DNA from: Cucumis sativus | Taxonomy: Eukaryota; Streptophyta; Magnoliopsida; Cucurbitales; Cucurbitaceae | Reading direction: 5' to 3' | NCBI RefSeq assembly: GCF_000004075.3 | Contig: NC_026657.2 | Span: 36,876,732-36,940,731, forward strand | DNA: 64,000 nucleotides | Part shown: positions 11,746-24,050 of the stretch, in pieces | Layout: the number at the start of each line of letters is the position of its first letter | Numbering within the stretch: position 1 is the stretch's first letter | Notes under the pieces: model-generated | Database searches by the model: none | What the model was told of the DNA's origin: nothing | What the model saw: only the letters and a program-made list of their open reading frames with translations | Position numbers and translations under genes: made by a program

Positions 11746-13967
11746 CGCCGTCTGATAACGCAGAAGAAAACAAGAAACTCACAGTGGGCTTTGAAATTAA
11801 ATTCGCAACTCCATCTTCTTCGAGGATCCAAGAACACCAGTAGAAAACTAATTTGAGCAACTTCAAGTAAGAGTTGGCCAATTTAACGCTGTATTAAATA
11901 TCACCTCCAATCACGAGCGATGATTCTACGTCTTACACTGAACCGCCATTAAATGCAAACCCAAAATCACCTACAGAAAAAATAATGAAACAATAATATA
12001 CTTCACTTCCACTAGGTGTATTTTATTCAGATTCACAGCATTACTCGTAAATCTTGCCCAATAAACACACGCACAGAGACGAAGAGAGAGATAGAAAGAT
12101 GAAGAACAGGGTACTAAATGACCAAGAAAGCGAAAGACGCCGAAGATCAACAACAATAAAGAACAGGTAGTTGGTTTTTCAGCAAATTTTGTGATCTTTG
12201 CACTAAAAGAACTTTGTGGTAGAGATTTTTTCAGAGAATCATAATGGAAAAAGGACTCATTAAACTCATGACAACAGTAAATGTAATAAAAGAGAGACAA
12301 GATGCCATTGTTAAACAATTGAAGCTGCTCCCATCATATTCAAACCTTACCTTTTAACTTTGTTTGATTTTTCCTTTTTCAGAAGTGGACGGAAAGAAAC
12401 TCCACCCAGCAAGAATCCAAACAAAGTTTGGACACCATTTCAGCATCATCATCAATATCATCCTTGTGACTGTGTAGGTTAGGATTAAGTTTGAATACGG
12501 TTTGTTTGAAACACAGCTTTGGTAAAAACAATTATTTTAAACGCTTAATATAAACAAATATTGTATGGAGATCGTTATGGATAATAGATACACTTTTTAA
12601 AATTACTCATCTTGTAAAAAGCATACACACATTGGGTTTACCACAATATGTCAATTTATAATTATAATATGATATAAGAATACACTTCTTTATAATATAT
12701 GGATAGAAAAGGAGTAGGCTATGTGTAGATTTCTCATTAAATTTTTCATTAAAATACTAAAGTACCCCACTAACAAAACATAAAAGATCAAGTTGATGAT
12801 AACATTACAAAAACATAATATAAAGAACAACATCAAACATATTCAAATGCAATAGTCAATAGAAATACAATAGAAAATATGGGTGACGTATTAGAGTCCT
12901 ATCGATTAGAGAAAAGGAAAATTAGGAGAAGTACGAAGATGAAGAGATAAAACTTAGAGAAATTTTTACATATAGAAAATGGTAAACTATTTACAAAAGG
13001 AGTAAAAAGACACTATAAACTTTTATAAGTTTCTAATAATTTTCATAGAGCATGTAATCAATATAAAAAAAATTGATATAACTTGTAAATAATTTCACTC
13101 TTTTTTCTACATCTGACAAATCTCCAAATACTTATAAGTCAAAATGTTAGAGATATTATAGCAATAAAATAATGGTCCATCATGTTCTCGTTACAAGTAT
13201 CATCTACGTATTTAAAAAATATTCATGAGCTTCTATCTCAAGTAAATGATAGGATCATTTTAAATTATCGAAACTTAACAAATTTTACGTCTCCATTTTG
13301 TTGTTTTTCAAGAAACACAAACTAAATAAATAAATTTTGAGGAAAACAAAAAAATTCTATTCTTACAAAATAGTTTGAAGAAGTTTTTCAAATGCCATCT
13401 TAAGAAGTATACCTAAATCATAATGGCTATTACAATTCCTACTTCAATTTTGTTGCGTTGTGTAATTATTCAAGGAAATATCATATTAACACGCAAACTC
13501 TTTTTAAGAATTGAAAATTCTTTGGTCTTTATTCTTTTTTGTTTTTTCTTGTATGTAGAAGATTGTTGTTATTTTAATTCTATAAGAAAATAACTCTTTA
13601 AATACGTTTACCATGTTAATCACAATCTCATTTACAATAATCAATAAAGTATTTACGTATCTCACAACGTCGTATCATATTAATTTAGATGTTTTAATGA
13701 TTTAGAATTAGGAGTTCTCATCGTAAAAGACTTTATAATTCCAACGGTTGGAGTTTTCGTATTAGAAGTTTAGTGGGTGCTCTTCAGTATTGCACAATCA
13801 CTCGTTCTGATAACAACTACTATGTTAGTTAATAAACTCTGTCAGTTTATGCATGCTCCCACATCTTTGCACCTTCAAACGGTTAAATAAGTATTACGTT
13901 ACTTAAAAGGCACCAATCATCATCAGATTTTGTTATTGAAGTCCCCTGTTTCGGCTTTAACTATATT
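11746..13967. other. Upstream region of the receptor kinase gene and AT-rich spacer
   Basis: The first 600 bases are relatively GC-rich and probably contain the receptor gene's 5' UTR and promoter; minus-strand ORFs there have no family resemblance. From about 12500 onward the sequence is AT-rich and I see nothing that can be named. Confidence 0.4.
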
Positions 13968-14005
13968 AATTTAGACAAAATGAAACTATATTTAATATAT
14001 ATTGT
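13968..14005 (+). repeat. 38-bp direct repeat, left copy, bordering the plastid-DNA insert
   Basis: Identical over 38 bases with 14904-14941; both copies contain TTTAGACAAAATGAAACTAT. The bases on either side differ (t/g before, g/a after), so the match ends sharply. Together the copies bracket 898 bp. Confidence 0.9.
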
Positions 14006-14592
14006 GGTGCTCTTCCAAGCAAAAAAGTTGTCTCTCTATTCAAGGCTGAATTGGAATATAGGGTCTTCCCAATATTACTGCATAAGTATTATCGATTCAA
14101 TCGGTCTTGTTTGAAATTGAAGCTGGCAATATATGTACCTCTTTGTCAGTAGCGGATTCAAAATTTTTATTTAAGGCATCAAGCACTATATAATAAACTA
14201 TAAGTGTTCAAAAAATATCTCGACGTTTCACTAATACTCCAATAACCGTCAATACATTTGTAGCAATAAAGGAATACCGACAATATTCACATGATTTTTT
14301 ATAATATAAACATGTGAATTTAAAATTTGCATAAAAATAAAATAAAAAATAAAGAATAATACCATTTTCACGGGATATTGTTGGGAGAGTGGAATTTTGA
14401 ATCACTCACTTTGTTGCAATTTTTTTTAAAAAAAACTTGTTAGATAACAAATAAGACGAAATAAGTTAGAGTTTTATCTTCCATGAGTTTTTTTTCCTCT
14501 TTTTTAAAATTTATCTTCCTTTTAGAAAATCAAATTTTCTTTTTAGAAAATCATTAAAATTTAGAACAAAATTTGAACTCAAAACCATTATG

Positions 14593-14873
14593 AATATTAT
14601 CCGTGAACGTATTGAGCAATATACTAGAGAAGTCAAAATTGTAAATACCGGTACTGTACTTCAAGTAGGCGACGGCATTGCTCGTATTTATGGTCTTGAT
14701 GAAGTAATGGCAGGTGAATTAGTAGAATTTGAAGAGGGTACTATAGGCATAGCTCTCAATTTAGAATCAAATAATGTTGGTGTTGTATTAATGGGTGATG
14801 GTTTGCTGATACAGGAGGGAAGTTCTGTAAAAGCAACGGGAAGAATTGCTCAGATACCAGTAAGCGAGGCGTA
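14593..14873 (+). pseudogene. atpA: Nuclear copy of a chloroplast atpA fragment (NUPT)
   Basis: About 281 bp that translate without a stop into the N-terminal part of the plastid ATP synthase alpha subunit, roughly codons 11-104: [78 protein letters not shown]. The plastid protein is about 500 aa, so most of the gene is missing. Similarity stops abruptly at the GAGGC GTA codons and runs into unrelated bases. The nearby ATG only happens to precede the plastid-derived frame. The sequence still reads very close to plastid atpA, with few changes, so the transfer looks young. It is not expected to make a working protein. Confidence 0.93.
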
Positions 14874-14903
14874 CAAGAGGCACAACCACTACAACAAAAG
14901 CAG

Positions 14904-14941
14904 AATTTAGACAAAATGAAACTATATTTAATATATATTGT
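14904..14941 (+). repeat. 38-bp direct repeat, right copy
   Basis: Second copy of the repeat at 13968-14005, starting 30 bases after the end of the atpA similarity. Confidence 0.9.
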
Positions 14942-15349
14942 AATTTAACACTTCCAAACTAATATTAAAATACAAAAATCGATAATGTGAGGGAGCACGT
15001 GCCCCCTGGTCCCTTAATAAATCTTCCCATGCTCTTTGTTACTTTGTGACACTGTCATTGCATGAATTGAGTTGCAAGCTAAAACTATTTAACTGAAATT
15101 AATCATCCTATTTTATTGTGTTTGAATGATATAGAAAACTTAATTGTTATTGGACATTCATCATTTTTTTTATATTAGTTGTCACAGTATTTACTATTTT
15201 TTCTTCTTAAACTAAAATAATTTACACCACAAACACGTACTACTATAACCCAAATTAAAACAATATCACCCTAAACACAACATGAAAAAAAGTTTATAAT
15301 AATAGAACCGCCTATGTCACTGTATTTTATAAATTGCAAAAATATCAAA

Positions 15350-15900
15350 TTTAAAAGCGGATAATCGTTTAAATATCGTTTATATTTGTATATAAGTTTA
15401 TATTTGGTACCCATTTAAATTTGATCTAGACAAATCTCAACTATTTCTTTTTAACATTTTTCGGAGATTTGTTCATTTAAATTTGGCTACCTAAATCTAA
15501 ACGATTTTTTAAAGATTATGTGGTAGTTTAAATACTTTTTTTTCAAAAACAATTATATTCGGTAAATGATTTTGAACAACCAATAGTTTGAAAAAAAAAA
15601 AACTAAAAAATAGATATTTTATTTGGTACAGGATCCTGAACGAAATAACCCTTTTGAAAAAAAAAAACAAAAGAAAAATGAAAGAAGAAGAAAGAAGAAT
15701 GACTGAACAAGAGAAAAAGACGATTGAGAGAAAAAAAATGGCAGAAGAGGAAGAAAGGAAAGAATAAAATGAAGGGTAAATCTGAAATATTTTAAAGGAA
15801 TGACCAGCTTAACGTACATTTTCATTTTGTTACCTACACCATAAATATTTTATGAAAATTAGTCATATTTTATGGTAGTTTTTTTTTGTTAAAGGCCACT
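15350..15900 (+). repeat. Dispersed purine-rich repeat, copy A
   Basis: Composite element. A left part has repeated ATCGTTTAAATTTGG / CCTAAATCTAAACGAT half-sites. It is followed by CTGAACGAAATAACCC, a strongly purine-rich core of about 15650-15775 (GAAAGAAGAAGAAAG type), AAATCTGAAATATTTTA, and an ending near CATAAATATTTTATGAAAA. Copies B (18940-19340) and C (33280-33960) share these landmarks in the same order. The ORFs over the core are low-complexity artefacts. Confidence 0.65.
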
Positions 15901-16194
15901 TGAATCACATATATTGTTTTATGGTAATAAATATTAAATACATGATATTTTTTCCTAAACCCTAAATGTCTCAAATTATTAATGAAATATTTGTGATTGA
16001 ATAGTAAATAATTAAAACTAATGAATTACTTAACTTTAGGGTAAAGATCAGTTAAATTTAACAGAAAATAATTGATTGTTATGTTAACTAGTTACTTAGT
16101 CAATAATAGTAAAAAAAAAAAAAAAAATGCCTCTTACCTAAACATAACTAAATTAATAGAAAAATAGTTAAAATATTAATAAGAGATTTTTAAA

Positions 16195-16345
16195 AATAAC
16201 AAAAATAAATTAAAATATTTACAATTATATCAAAATTTTGGATTCTATCAATAATAATCACTTATAGACTTCTATCATATAGTATATCAGTGGCTATCAG
16301 TGAGAATTAATAATATTTGCGGTAGATTGCAGATATTTTACAAAA
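16195..16345. repeat. GATAGA-type AT-rich hairpin repeat, copy 1
   Basis: Contains AAAATATTTACAATTATATC followed by alternating TCTATCA / TGATAGA-like words and ends in AGATATTTTAC. Comparable copies lie near 16590-16740, 19440-19575 and 22870-23045. They look like short nonautonomous elements. I recall very similar repeats in cucurbit introns and spacers. Confidence 0.5.
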
Positions 16346-16589
16346 AAATTATTTTAAAAAATTCTCCTATTAATAATTAACAATAATAATTTATATGAGA
16401 TTACACACTTTGAATGGTATGAAAAAACTCATGGCACGTTATGTAGATAATAATAGGTTTAATTTTAAAAACTAAAAGTCTATAAAACAAATAGAAATAT
16501 TAAATGTTTGAAATCTCGTGCAATCCCAAATATGTAATTATAATTAGTTGAAATTTTAAAAGTAATAATTAAGTATAGGATAATATTTT

Positions 16590-16740
16590 TGAAAATTACA
16601 AATATAACAAAATATATTAGTGATAGATTTATGTTATTGATAAATTCTCATAATTCATCACTAAATCAATATTTACACCGTGATGTATTGGTGATAGATT
16701 TCACACAATTTATTATATTTATAAATTTTTAAAATGTTAA
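16590..16740. repeat. GATAGA-type AT-rich hairpin repeat, copy 2
   Basis: Begins with AAAATTACAAATATAACAAA, contains TTAGTGATAGATTTATG and GGTGATAGATTTCACAC, and ends with a run related to TATTTATAAATTTTTAAAA. Same layout as copy 1, but diverged. Confidence 0.45.
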
Positions 16741-17892
16741 TATATATTTAATTATTTTAAATTTAATTACTGTATTTATATCCATCTGTACCTATTTTAT
16801 ATTTTGTTTTATTTCAGTTTATAAAAAAAAAAAAGAAAAAGAATTTAATTGTAGTTAAAGCTTATCAATAATTAGATGGAAGACATTGATGTTGGTTGAC
16901 TAACAAACTTTTTTACAATTATAAGGTTCTCATAATTGGAGAGAGAAACAACGAGGGTACTCCATCTTTTTCTTATATATATATATATGATACTCTAACT
17001 AATGAAAGATTATTATGTTTATGATTGTGTGGGATAAATGATGTTACAATTTCACAAGCCCAAATTATGATCCTTTTCAACTTTTTAATTAATTAAACAA
17101 TCAAATGTATTGATAAACATTTATTAGTAAATAAACTATAATTTTAATTATAAATATTTGAGAGATAGTTTATGATTGAAATTGGATGCCTTATTATATT
17201 AATTATTATTTCATATTTAATTATTTTTCTAATTAAGTATAATATTATTACAGTATAATTAAAATTTTAGGTACTTTTAACACAATTAATAATTTAAAAT
17301 AGTATGAAAGCAGTGTATTTTAAAATATTGAACTTCTAATTTTTTCGTTATTTTAGAATTGTACCTTAGACATTAGAATTTTTTTTTCACAAGCCAACAA
17401 ATAATTTAACTATTTTTATTGTAGTAACCTCTTAGAATCATAAATTAATCAATTTGCATATATCAGCAAATTTCTTAAAATGTCGGTTTTGTAAGAATAA
17501 TTCAAATTGATGCATTAGTGACTTGAAAAATTATAAGTTTTGTTTCAAAATCTTTGATCAGAATCCACATTCTAATTGAAGAATTACGGGAGTGCTCAAA
17601 TTAATAGTGAGACCCACTACCTTATCATTATAATTATTGAGTCAAGTAGCAACAAATAATAATAATGATAATAAATATGCGATAGATTCGTAATTCTATA
17701 GAAACTTAATAAAAAAAAACAGTCTTAATATATATGGAAGTTAGGTTATTTTGATTTATCTACCAATATAATTTTATTACAATTACATTAATTTAGATTT
17801 TAAATCGATAAATGTGATATAAAAATGTAAATTAATACACTTAATTAGGAAAAAGTTAGGTATTCAAAATTTCCACCTCAATTTGAACTTAA

Positions 17893-17916
17893 TATATATA
17901 TATATATATATATATG
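17893..17916. repeat. TA dinucleotide microsatellite
   Basis: An uninterrupted (TA)n run within AT-rich intergenic DNA. Confidence 0.8.
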
Positions 17917-18939
17917 TTGATATTATTGATGCAAAAAAGTTAAAATATAAAGTATAAATGGAATTTTAAAAAGAAATGAAAGAAATGAAGTTTTTGCAAA
18001 CTTTTGATTAGAGAGATTGTAGTGCAACAAATTGAGTCGTGTCCAAACAACAGTAGAGTTTAGGACAAGAGTAGGTGGGCAGAAAGCGACTGGCAAAACA
18101 ACTCATATATGGTGTTAAATTTCTACGTGGGTCTAAGGTACCTCTCCAACCTCCAAACTCCAAACCCACCTTTCACGAACCACTTATACAAATACAAATA
18201 CCATTCAACTTCCCAATTCGTTAGGGGTGATTGAGGGAAAGAAAGAAAAATAGAGGAAGTAGAATAAAGAAATAATTATTTATAATCTTTGTTTAGAAGA
18301 AGGATTATTTATAATAGTTGTTTGAGGAAGGTTTATGATATAAAAATTTATATTCTTTTTTTCATTTGTGTAAAAAGAATTGTACCAAAAAACTAATTTA
18401 TTTTTTTATGAGTATGAAATTTTTGTTTTTTTTTCAACCCAATACAAAATGAAAAATGTGCTAATATTTTCTGCATTTGTGTAAGTACCATAAAATATTT
18501 ACAACCGAAAATTTATGAGAAAATGAAGTTTATTATTATTATTATTTAATTCGTACTATGGTATTTTTTTAAAAAAAGTTGTAGTAAATCCAATACACAA
18601 ATATTAGTTTGTAAAGAGCTTAGTTTATATGATAGGACCACAAACAAATTGTTCATTAGAGGGTCAATGATACTTAAAGATAAAAAGATAATTACAGGAA
18701 TGAAATATGGATATTTGGTCGAACTGTATTTATATCCGTAGACGCACCATGTTCTATATCATATGAGACAATGTTTTAAGTACACGTATTGTTGTTAAAT
18801 AATATAATCTCAATACTCTAGAAAATAACAAACTATCATCGATCGACATGAAACAAACATGAGATATAACTCGACAAAAATTATTAATTTGTATCCCTTC
18901 AAATTACTACAACCCAACTCATGATGCGTAAGAGCAGAC

Positions 18940-19340
18940 AATCTTTATGCACAAATAAGACAAATAGAGGGGAACACAAACAAATCTATCTTGAACCAAA
19001 TAACAATTTGAAGGGAAAAAATAAAAGAAAATTTGCATAAGAAGAAAATAATATGATGGAGAAGAAAAGAAAAATTGATAAGATGGAAAGGAAGAGCAAA
19101 CATAAATATTTAAAAAAAATTGAAAAAGAAGAGAAAATGACGATGGAAAGAAAAAATCACACAAGAAGAAGGAAAGAAAAACTATGAAAATGAAGGACAA
19201 ATCTGAAATATTTTAAAATAAATGGTCAAGGACAAGGAGAAAAAGAGAAAACTTGGAAAGACAAACATGAGTTTTCTCATATTCTTAAGCAGTCCATAAA
19301 TATTTTATCGGTTTGTTGTATTTATGAAAATTAACGAAGA
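18940..19340 (+). repeat. Dispersed purine-rich repeat, copy B
   Basis: Carries GAACCAAATAACAATTTGAA, a long purine-rich core (about 19010-19190), AAATCTGAAATATTTTA and CATAAATATTTTATCGG, in the same order as copies A and C. The left hairpin part is not evident here. Confidence 0.65.
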
Positions 19341-19439
19341 GAAAGGTATACAATATTTATTACAACGTGATTGAAATAAATTACTGTTGTCTAAAAAAAA
19401 TAGTGTGAAAATTGTTTCAATGAGCAGTTTTAGAAAAAG

Positions 19440-19575
19440 CAAAAAAAAAAATTAAAATTAAAATATTTACAAGCTACAACAAAATTTTAGATTATATCAC
19501 TATAACATATCAACCACTATCAATAATAGAATTTGTTATAAGTTATAAATATTTTGTAAAATTTACTATTTTTGA
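19440..19575. repeat. GATAGA-type AT-rich hairpin repeat, copy 3
   Basis: Reads AAAATATTTACAAGCTACAA, then CAACCACTATCAATAATAG and TATAAATATTTTGTAAAATT. Same arrangement as the other copies. Confidence 0.4.
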
Positions 19576-20755
19576 AAATTTAAATTGAAGTGTAATTGGT
19601 AAAGAAATAATAAAAAGTAATAGCATAGTTTATTTGAATTGAATGGACTTGATTAACTCAGGTATGGTCAATCACCTTCCCACTTGTGAAACATTCCAAC
19701 ATCAACATGTATCGCATTCCTTTGTTGCAATTGTCTTAATCACCATGTACCCAATATGCCCCACTTTTACATAGCATTTTTAAATTTTTTATTTTTGAGA
19801 TACATATATCCAAGATATTTTGTAGTCAACCAAACTATGTGTGTATATATAATATAACATATATAAATACATACATATACACCTCGTCAAGTGATTTTAA
19901 AATCTTATTAGAGATCAACCATATACAAATAATTTGTATGTAGTTCCTATGACTTAACTCCAATCTTTCTAGTTTTCACATTTCTTCTAAACCCATTATG
20001 TATGTGGTAAGTGTCAAAATTATCTCTTCAAACAAATTGATTATTAATATCATAGGAAGAAAGTGTGTTAAAGAGAAAATAATGTCGGCATATAAAAAGA
20101 TTATGAAATATTTGATGTGATGAATTGTGAAATCGAAAGGGGGAAGAGGAAGATGATAGGCAAAAGTTAGAAAAGTGAGGTGGCATGTGTTGGTGGAAAA
20201 ATAAAGTGGTCCACGGCTGCGGCAGCCAATGAGAAAAAAACAAATGTACAATTGACTTGGTCTGCACAAAGTGGAAATGACATGTGAGCAATACCTAATT
20301 ATTTTGAAGACATTGACGTGGACGTGGACCTCCAATTATTGCATTCAGATTGAAGAGGCATTGTAATTTACATTTTTGTCCCTAACGCACAACCAGTAAC
20401 TGCGTAGCAACTTCCTCATTTGGCCTTTTTCATTCTATAGAATTAGAAGCCATTGCCAAGCCAACGTCTCTTTTCTTTTTCTTTTTCTTTTTCAATAATA
20501 ATAATCAAAGGATAACATGAATAAATTCCCCACAAGCTGAACAGTCTCCATTTCTCTCTGTTTAATTTACTGTTATCTTGGTTTACATAAGTATTATCAA
20601 CTTTTAGAAGGACATTATTGGAGAGTGTCATCTGCTCGTAGGCTAAGAAGTAGAGCGAAGAGTTTCCACAGTTCCTAAGCTGAAAGTCAAAGATATATTT
20701 ATTGATTGAGTCACTAATGAGCTCTACAGTTGTCGATTCCAACCGATATACCATT
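19576..20755. other. Intergenic spacer, no gene recognised
   Basis: AT-rich with one less AT-rich patch at about 20140-20340 that has promoter-like composition, but no convincing coding frame follows it. Minus-strand ORFs over 19976-20335 resemble no family. Confidence 0.4.
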
Positions 20756-20946
20756 TTAACACAAGCGAGATGTTGGTAACTCCATGACCTTGGTAACTTC
20801 AACAAAATTAAACCGTCTCTCAGCACAAAGGATGTCAACATTAGTTGAGAGAAACCTACACAAAATCTCTTTGGTAATTTGACACTTCCAAGCGAGATGT
20901 TGTATCGTTTCCTCATGCTCCCTACAAAACACACACAAAAGATCAA
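20756..20946 (-). pseudogene. Remnant of a LINE reverse-transcriptase zinc-binding domain
   Basis: The minus-strand translation contains CVFCREHEETIQHLAWKC, which fits the CxxC-x-EET-x-HL-x-C spacing of the zinc-binding domain found C-terminal to the reverse transcriptase of plant non-LTR elements. The frame stops soon after, and an overlapping frame continues to about 20443 without family resemblance. Only a decayed tail of the element is recognisable; no RT or endonuclease domain is seen nearby. Confidence 0.55.
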
Positions 20947-21114
20947 ACTAGACTCCTAAGCATCGCGTGCAAATGAACTAGTAATATTTAAATCCACAAT
21001 CTTTAAACCCAATAGGATACTTAACATTGACATTGTTACGTTGTTGTTATTGTATAATGTAACTATTATATTAAATTTAAAGTTTTATGTGGTTGTGTCC
21101 AAATAACTGGACGT

Positions 21115-21605
21115 ACAATTCAAACAATCTCAACTATCCAACTCAATTTGTAAAAGTTGAGTTGTATTAGTTTTCCTTTTGGATTGAGTTGTGTTGATTT
21201 TTTTATGTTTATGTCGGTTGGATTGAGTTCGGGTTACATTTTTTAAAATATGAGTTGACTCAACTTAATGCGAATTTTTAATATGATTTAAAAAATATAT
21301 TATAATTTATAGATATATTATAATTCATACGTATTATTATGAAGTTGGTAGGTTGAATTTTGATATTTAAAGTGTGAGTTTTTATGAAATTTTAGTTATT
21401 AACATATGTTGTAGTCAAATTTAAGCGTTTTAAGTTAATAAAAATAATATATTTAAAACAATAATAAAATTAATTAATTAATTGACAACTTAATTTCAAC
21501 TCGAATTTTGATGGTTGGGTTGGGTTGAGATTTTATTTGAGTTATTTGGGTCGTTAATTTAACCAATTTAACCCAATCCAGCCCAACCCATTTACACTCC
21601 TAGTT
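21115..21605. mobile_element. MITE-like repeat ending in CCATTTACACTCCTA
   Basis: A roughly 490-bp stretch repeating words such as GGTTGGATTGAGTTCGGGTT, TTGAGTTGACTCAACTTAAT-like and GGTTGGGTTGGGTTGAG, and ending in AACCCAATCCAGCCCAACCC then CATTTACACTCCTA. This right end is typical of a common plant nonautonomous element. The left border is uncertain and no target duplication was identified. Confidence 0.45.
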
Positions 21606-22869
21606 ATATTGTTTTACGTCAAAATGATAATATATTTGAATTGAACAATTAGATTTAGATTATACATTAATAATTTAATTGGTAGTTGTTTCAATCTAAT
21701 TGAAAATTTTGAGTATTTTTTCTGGGCACGAGACTTGATACTTTGGTTGAATCCAATTAAAGTACTAAAATGCAAATGTTAAAAAAGAGTGATTTTGTAA
21801 TGGAAAACGGGGAGTGAAAAATATTGTGCACGTTTATAATATTTTTTCACATAGTAGTAATTTTTTGGTCCGTGGTTTTCTATACTAGTGGATAGGTGTT
21901 GGTAGAGGGAACATCTTGTGATGTGTTCAAGAAAAAAAAATATATATTCAAGATTTAGATACGGCAATGTTCTAATACCATAAGAACAAATTTAAAAAAG
22001 AAAACGAAAGTAAATTTGTTTATTAAACTAAGACCTTTTGTACCTGATACCCAAATGAACTAATCTATTTTACCATAAATAACCTAGATTTTTAGCTAAA
22101 ATTGCAACAAGAACATATAGAATTTAAAGAATAAATTGATCCAAAATGAGAAGAATGATTCATGAGTAAGATTTATCTTCAAATAAAAAGAAAGGAAGAG
22201 GGGGAAAAGTGAGAAAACGTTGAGAAGTGTGAACAGTGAACACAAAGGATGAAATGACGTAGCAAACGAGAGCACTGTTGTATTAGATTAGTTTAGCAAA
22301 AGCACAAACAAGTAGAGAAGGAAGAGTTCTAGTGTGTGAAGGCACTATAATACTGTACGAGTGATTTCAATGTCACATCCACTAGAATGTGACGTGCTCA
22401 ATGGATAATTAACGCCCTAAGTAATCTTATGTTCTTTTCTTAAAGAAAGTATATATATCTTAAAATACCTTATAGTTACAAGAGAAAATTGAAAGAATGT
22501 GTTTTTGCATCTATGTACTATAAATATTCATATTTAAAATGATATGATATGTCATGATTACCACGGATGGATGGAAAGTGAAAAATTTGAAGTTGCACAT
22601 TACTAACAGCAATTAGCAAACACCTAGTTATGACATTTTTTTTAGCCTAGATAACAATATAAGATAGAGATATTTGAATTTTTGACGTTTTTAATTAAGA
22701 GTGTACATCTCTCATTTCAGGCATTTTAACTTTAACAATCAAACATCTATATATGTATACGTTTTTAATTAAGAGTATACATCTCATATTATAGCCATGA
22801 TAGCTTTAACAGTTTATTGAGTTTACACATTTACAAGCTTTAAATCTATAATTGTGTGAAATAAACCAT

Positions 22870-23045
22870 AAATATAACAAAATGTATCTATAAAATAAAT
22901 TGAAATATTTATAGATATATAGAAAAATGTTATAGTCTATCATCAATAGATCATGATAGACTGTTATCTATGTATTGATAAACACAAATAGTAGTCTATC
23001 AAAATCTATCAATAATCGTGACATTTTGCTAGAATTGTAAAAGGT
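22870..23045. repeat. GATAGA-type AT-rich hairpin repeat, copy 4
   Basis: Contains AGTCTATCATCAATAGATCA, TGATAGACTGTTATCTATG and AGTAGTCTATCAAAATC, giving several overlapping inverted half-sites. It is the clearest copy of the family in the window. Confidence 0.5.
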
Positions 23046-23719
23046 AATATTTGGGTACATCTTAGGTATCATCTATCTTTGTGCATCTCTCCATATAAGA
23101 GAAATATTAAAATATTTCAAAAATGAGAAAAAAAAAGAAAGTAAAATCTGCCACAACATCACAATAGTTTGTTTTTTTTGTTATAAATATATTTTATTAT
23201 TATTATTCTTAAAGAAACCCAAAGAAGAACAAAATAAAAGGGAAGCTGAGGTGTTTCTCTTTACCACAAATGTTGGGCTAAATGTAAATTGATGGCTAAC
23301 CCAACTTATTCATGGCTGATGAAGCCCACTTGTTTCACTTCACTTGCAATTTGTTTTGCTATTTGGGTAACAACCTAAATACCATCTTTCAACCCTTCCT
23401 TTGTCAATCAAAATATGATAAATAGGAAGATGTGTTTGGGTAAATATAACTATTAGATTTAATATAATTAAGTGTATATCAATATTTTAAAAATTTTATA
23501 AATATAACAAATTTGTTTAACATTAAAACACAGAAATCACACTTGAACTTCAAAGCTGAAGAAACCAAATTGAGATTCATTGACAGGGAAAAAAAATAAT
23601 TACTGTCTAAATCTTCCAAATTAAGATTATGATTAACATAAAAAGAAAGTTAATTACAGCTTATAACTTTAGAAATCTTGTTTCGTATGTCATGCTTGAG
23701 GTTAACCTCTATTAGAAAT

Positions 23720-24050
23720 GGTTATTCAAACCGTAAAAAGCATTTTGTTTTTTAAAATCGATTCAAACCGAAAATGGAATTCGACCCAATTTAAAAAAAT
23801 TTGAGACCGAATCGAAAGGAAATCAACTATTGCATATTTATTTATATATTTTAAAAAGAACAAATCGAACTATTATTTATTTAAAGAATAAAACTGAATT
23901 TAAAACCAAACCAAATTATTATTTTTAATTTTTAAAAATACCAAAATCGAATTGAAACTAAACCCAATAATGTAATTTGAATGAATAAATTGGTTCGATT
24001 CAATTTGACCATTAAACATAATTGAACCGAACTGTTTTCACTCCTAAAAT
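23720..24050. mobile_element. MITE-like repeat of the AACCGAACTG type
   Basis: Runs from about GGTTATTCAAACCGTAAAAA through several CCGAAA / CCAAACCAAATT words to AATTGAACCGAACTGTTTTC followed by ACTCCTA. This word composition is characteristic of a widespread plant nonautonomous repeat. The borders are approximate. Confidence 0.45.

Noticed and set aside
11549..11881. Minus-strand ORF overlapping the first exon of the receptor kinase
   Set aside because: Shadow frame of the LRR gene with no family resemblance.
14590..14910. Working ATP synthase alpha gene
   Set aside because: Covers only about a fifth of atpA and ends abruptly; it is a plastid-derived fragment.
14981..15030. Possible microRNA (GGGAGCACGTGCCCCCTGG resembles a miR164-like word)
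   Set aside because: It does not match the mature miR164 sequence and has no foldback partner nearby; it fits a common repeat border better.
15619..15825. Minus-strand ORFs rich in Phe, Ser and Leu (also 18919-19200 and 33630-33908)
   Set aside because: They are translations of the purine-rich core of the dispersed repeat, not proteins.
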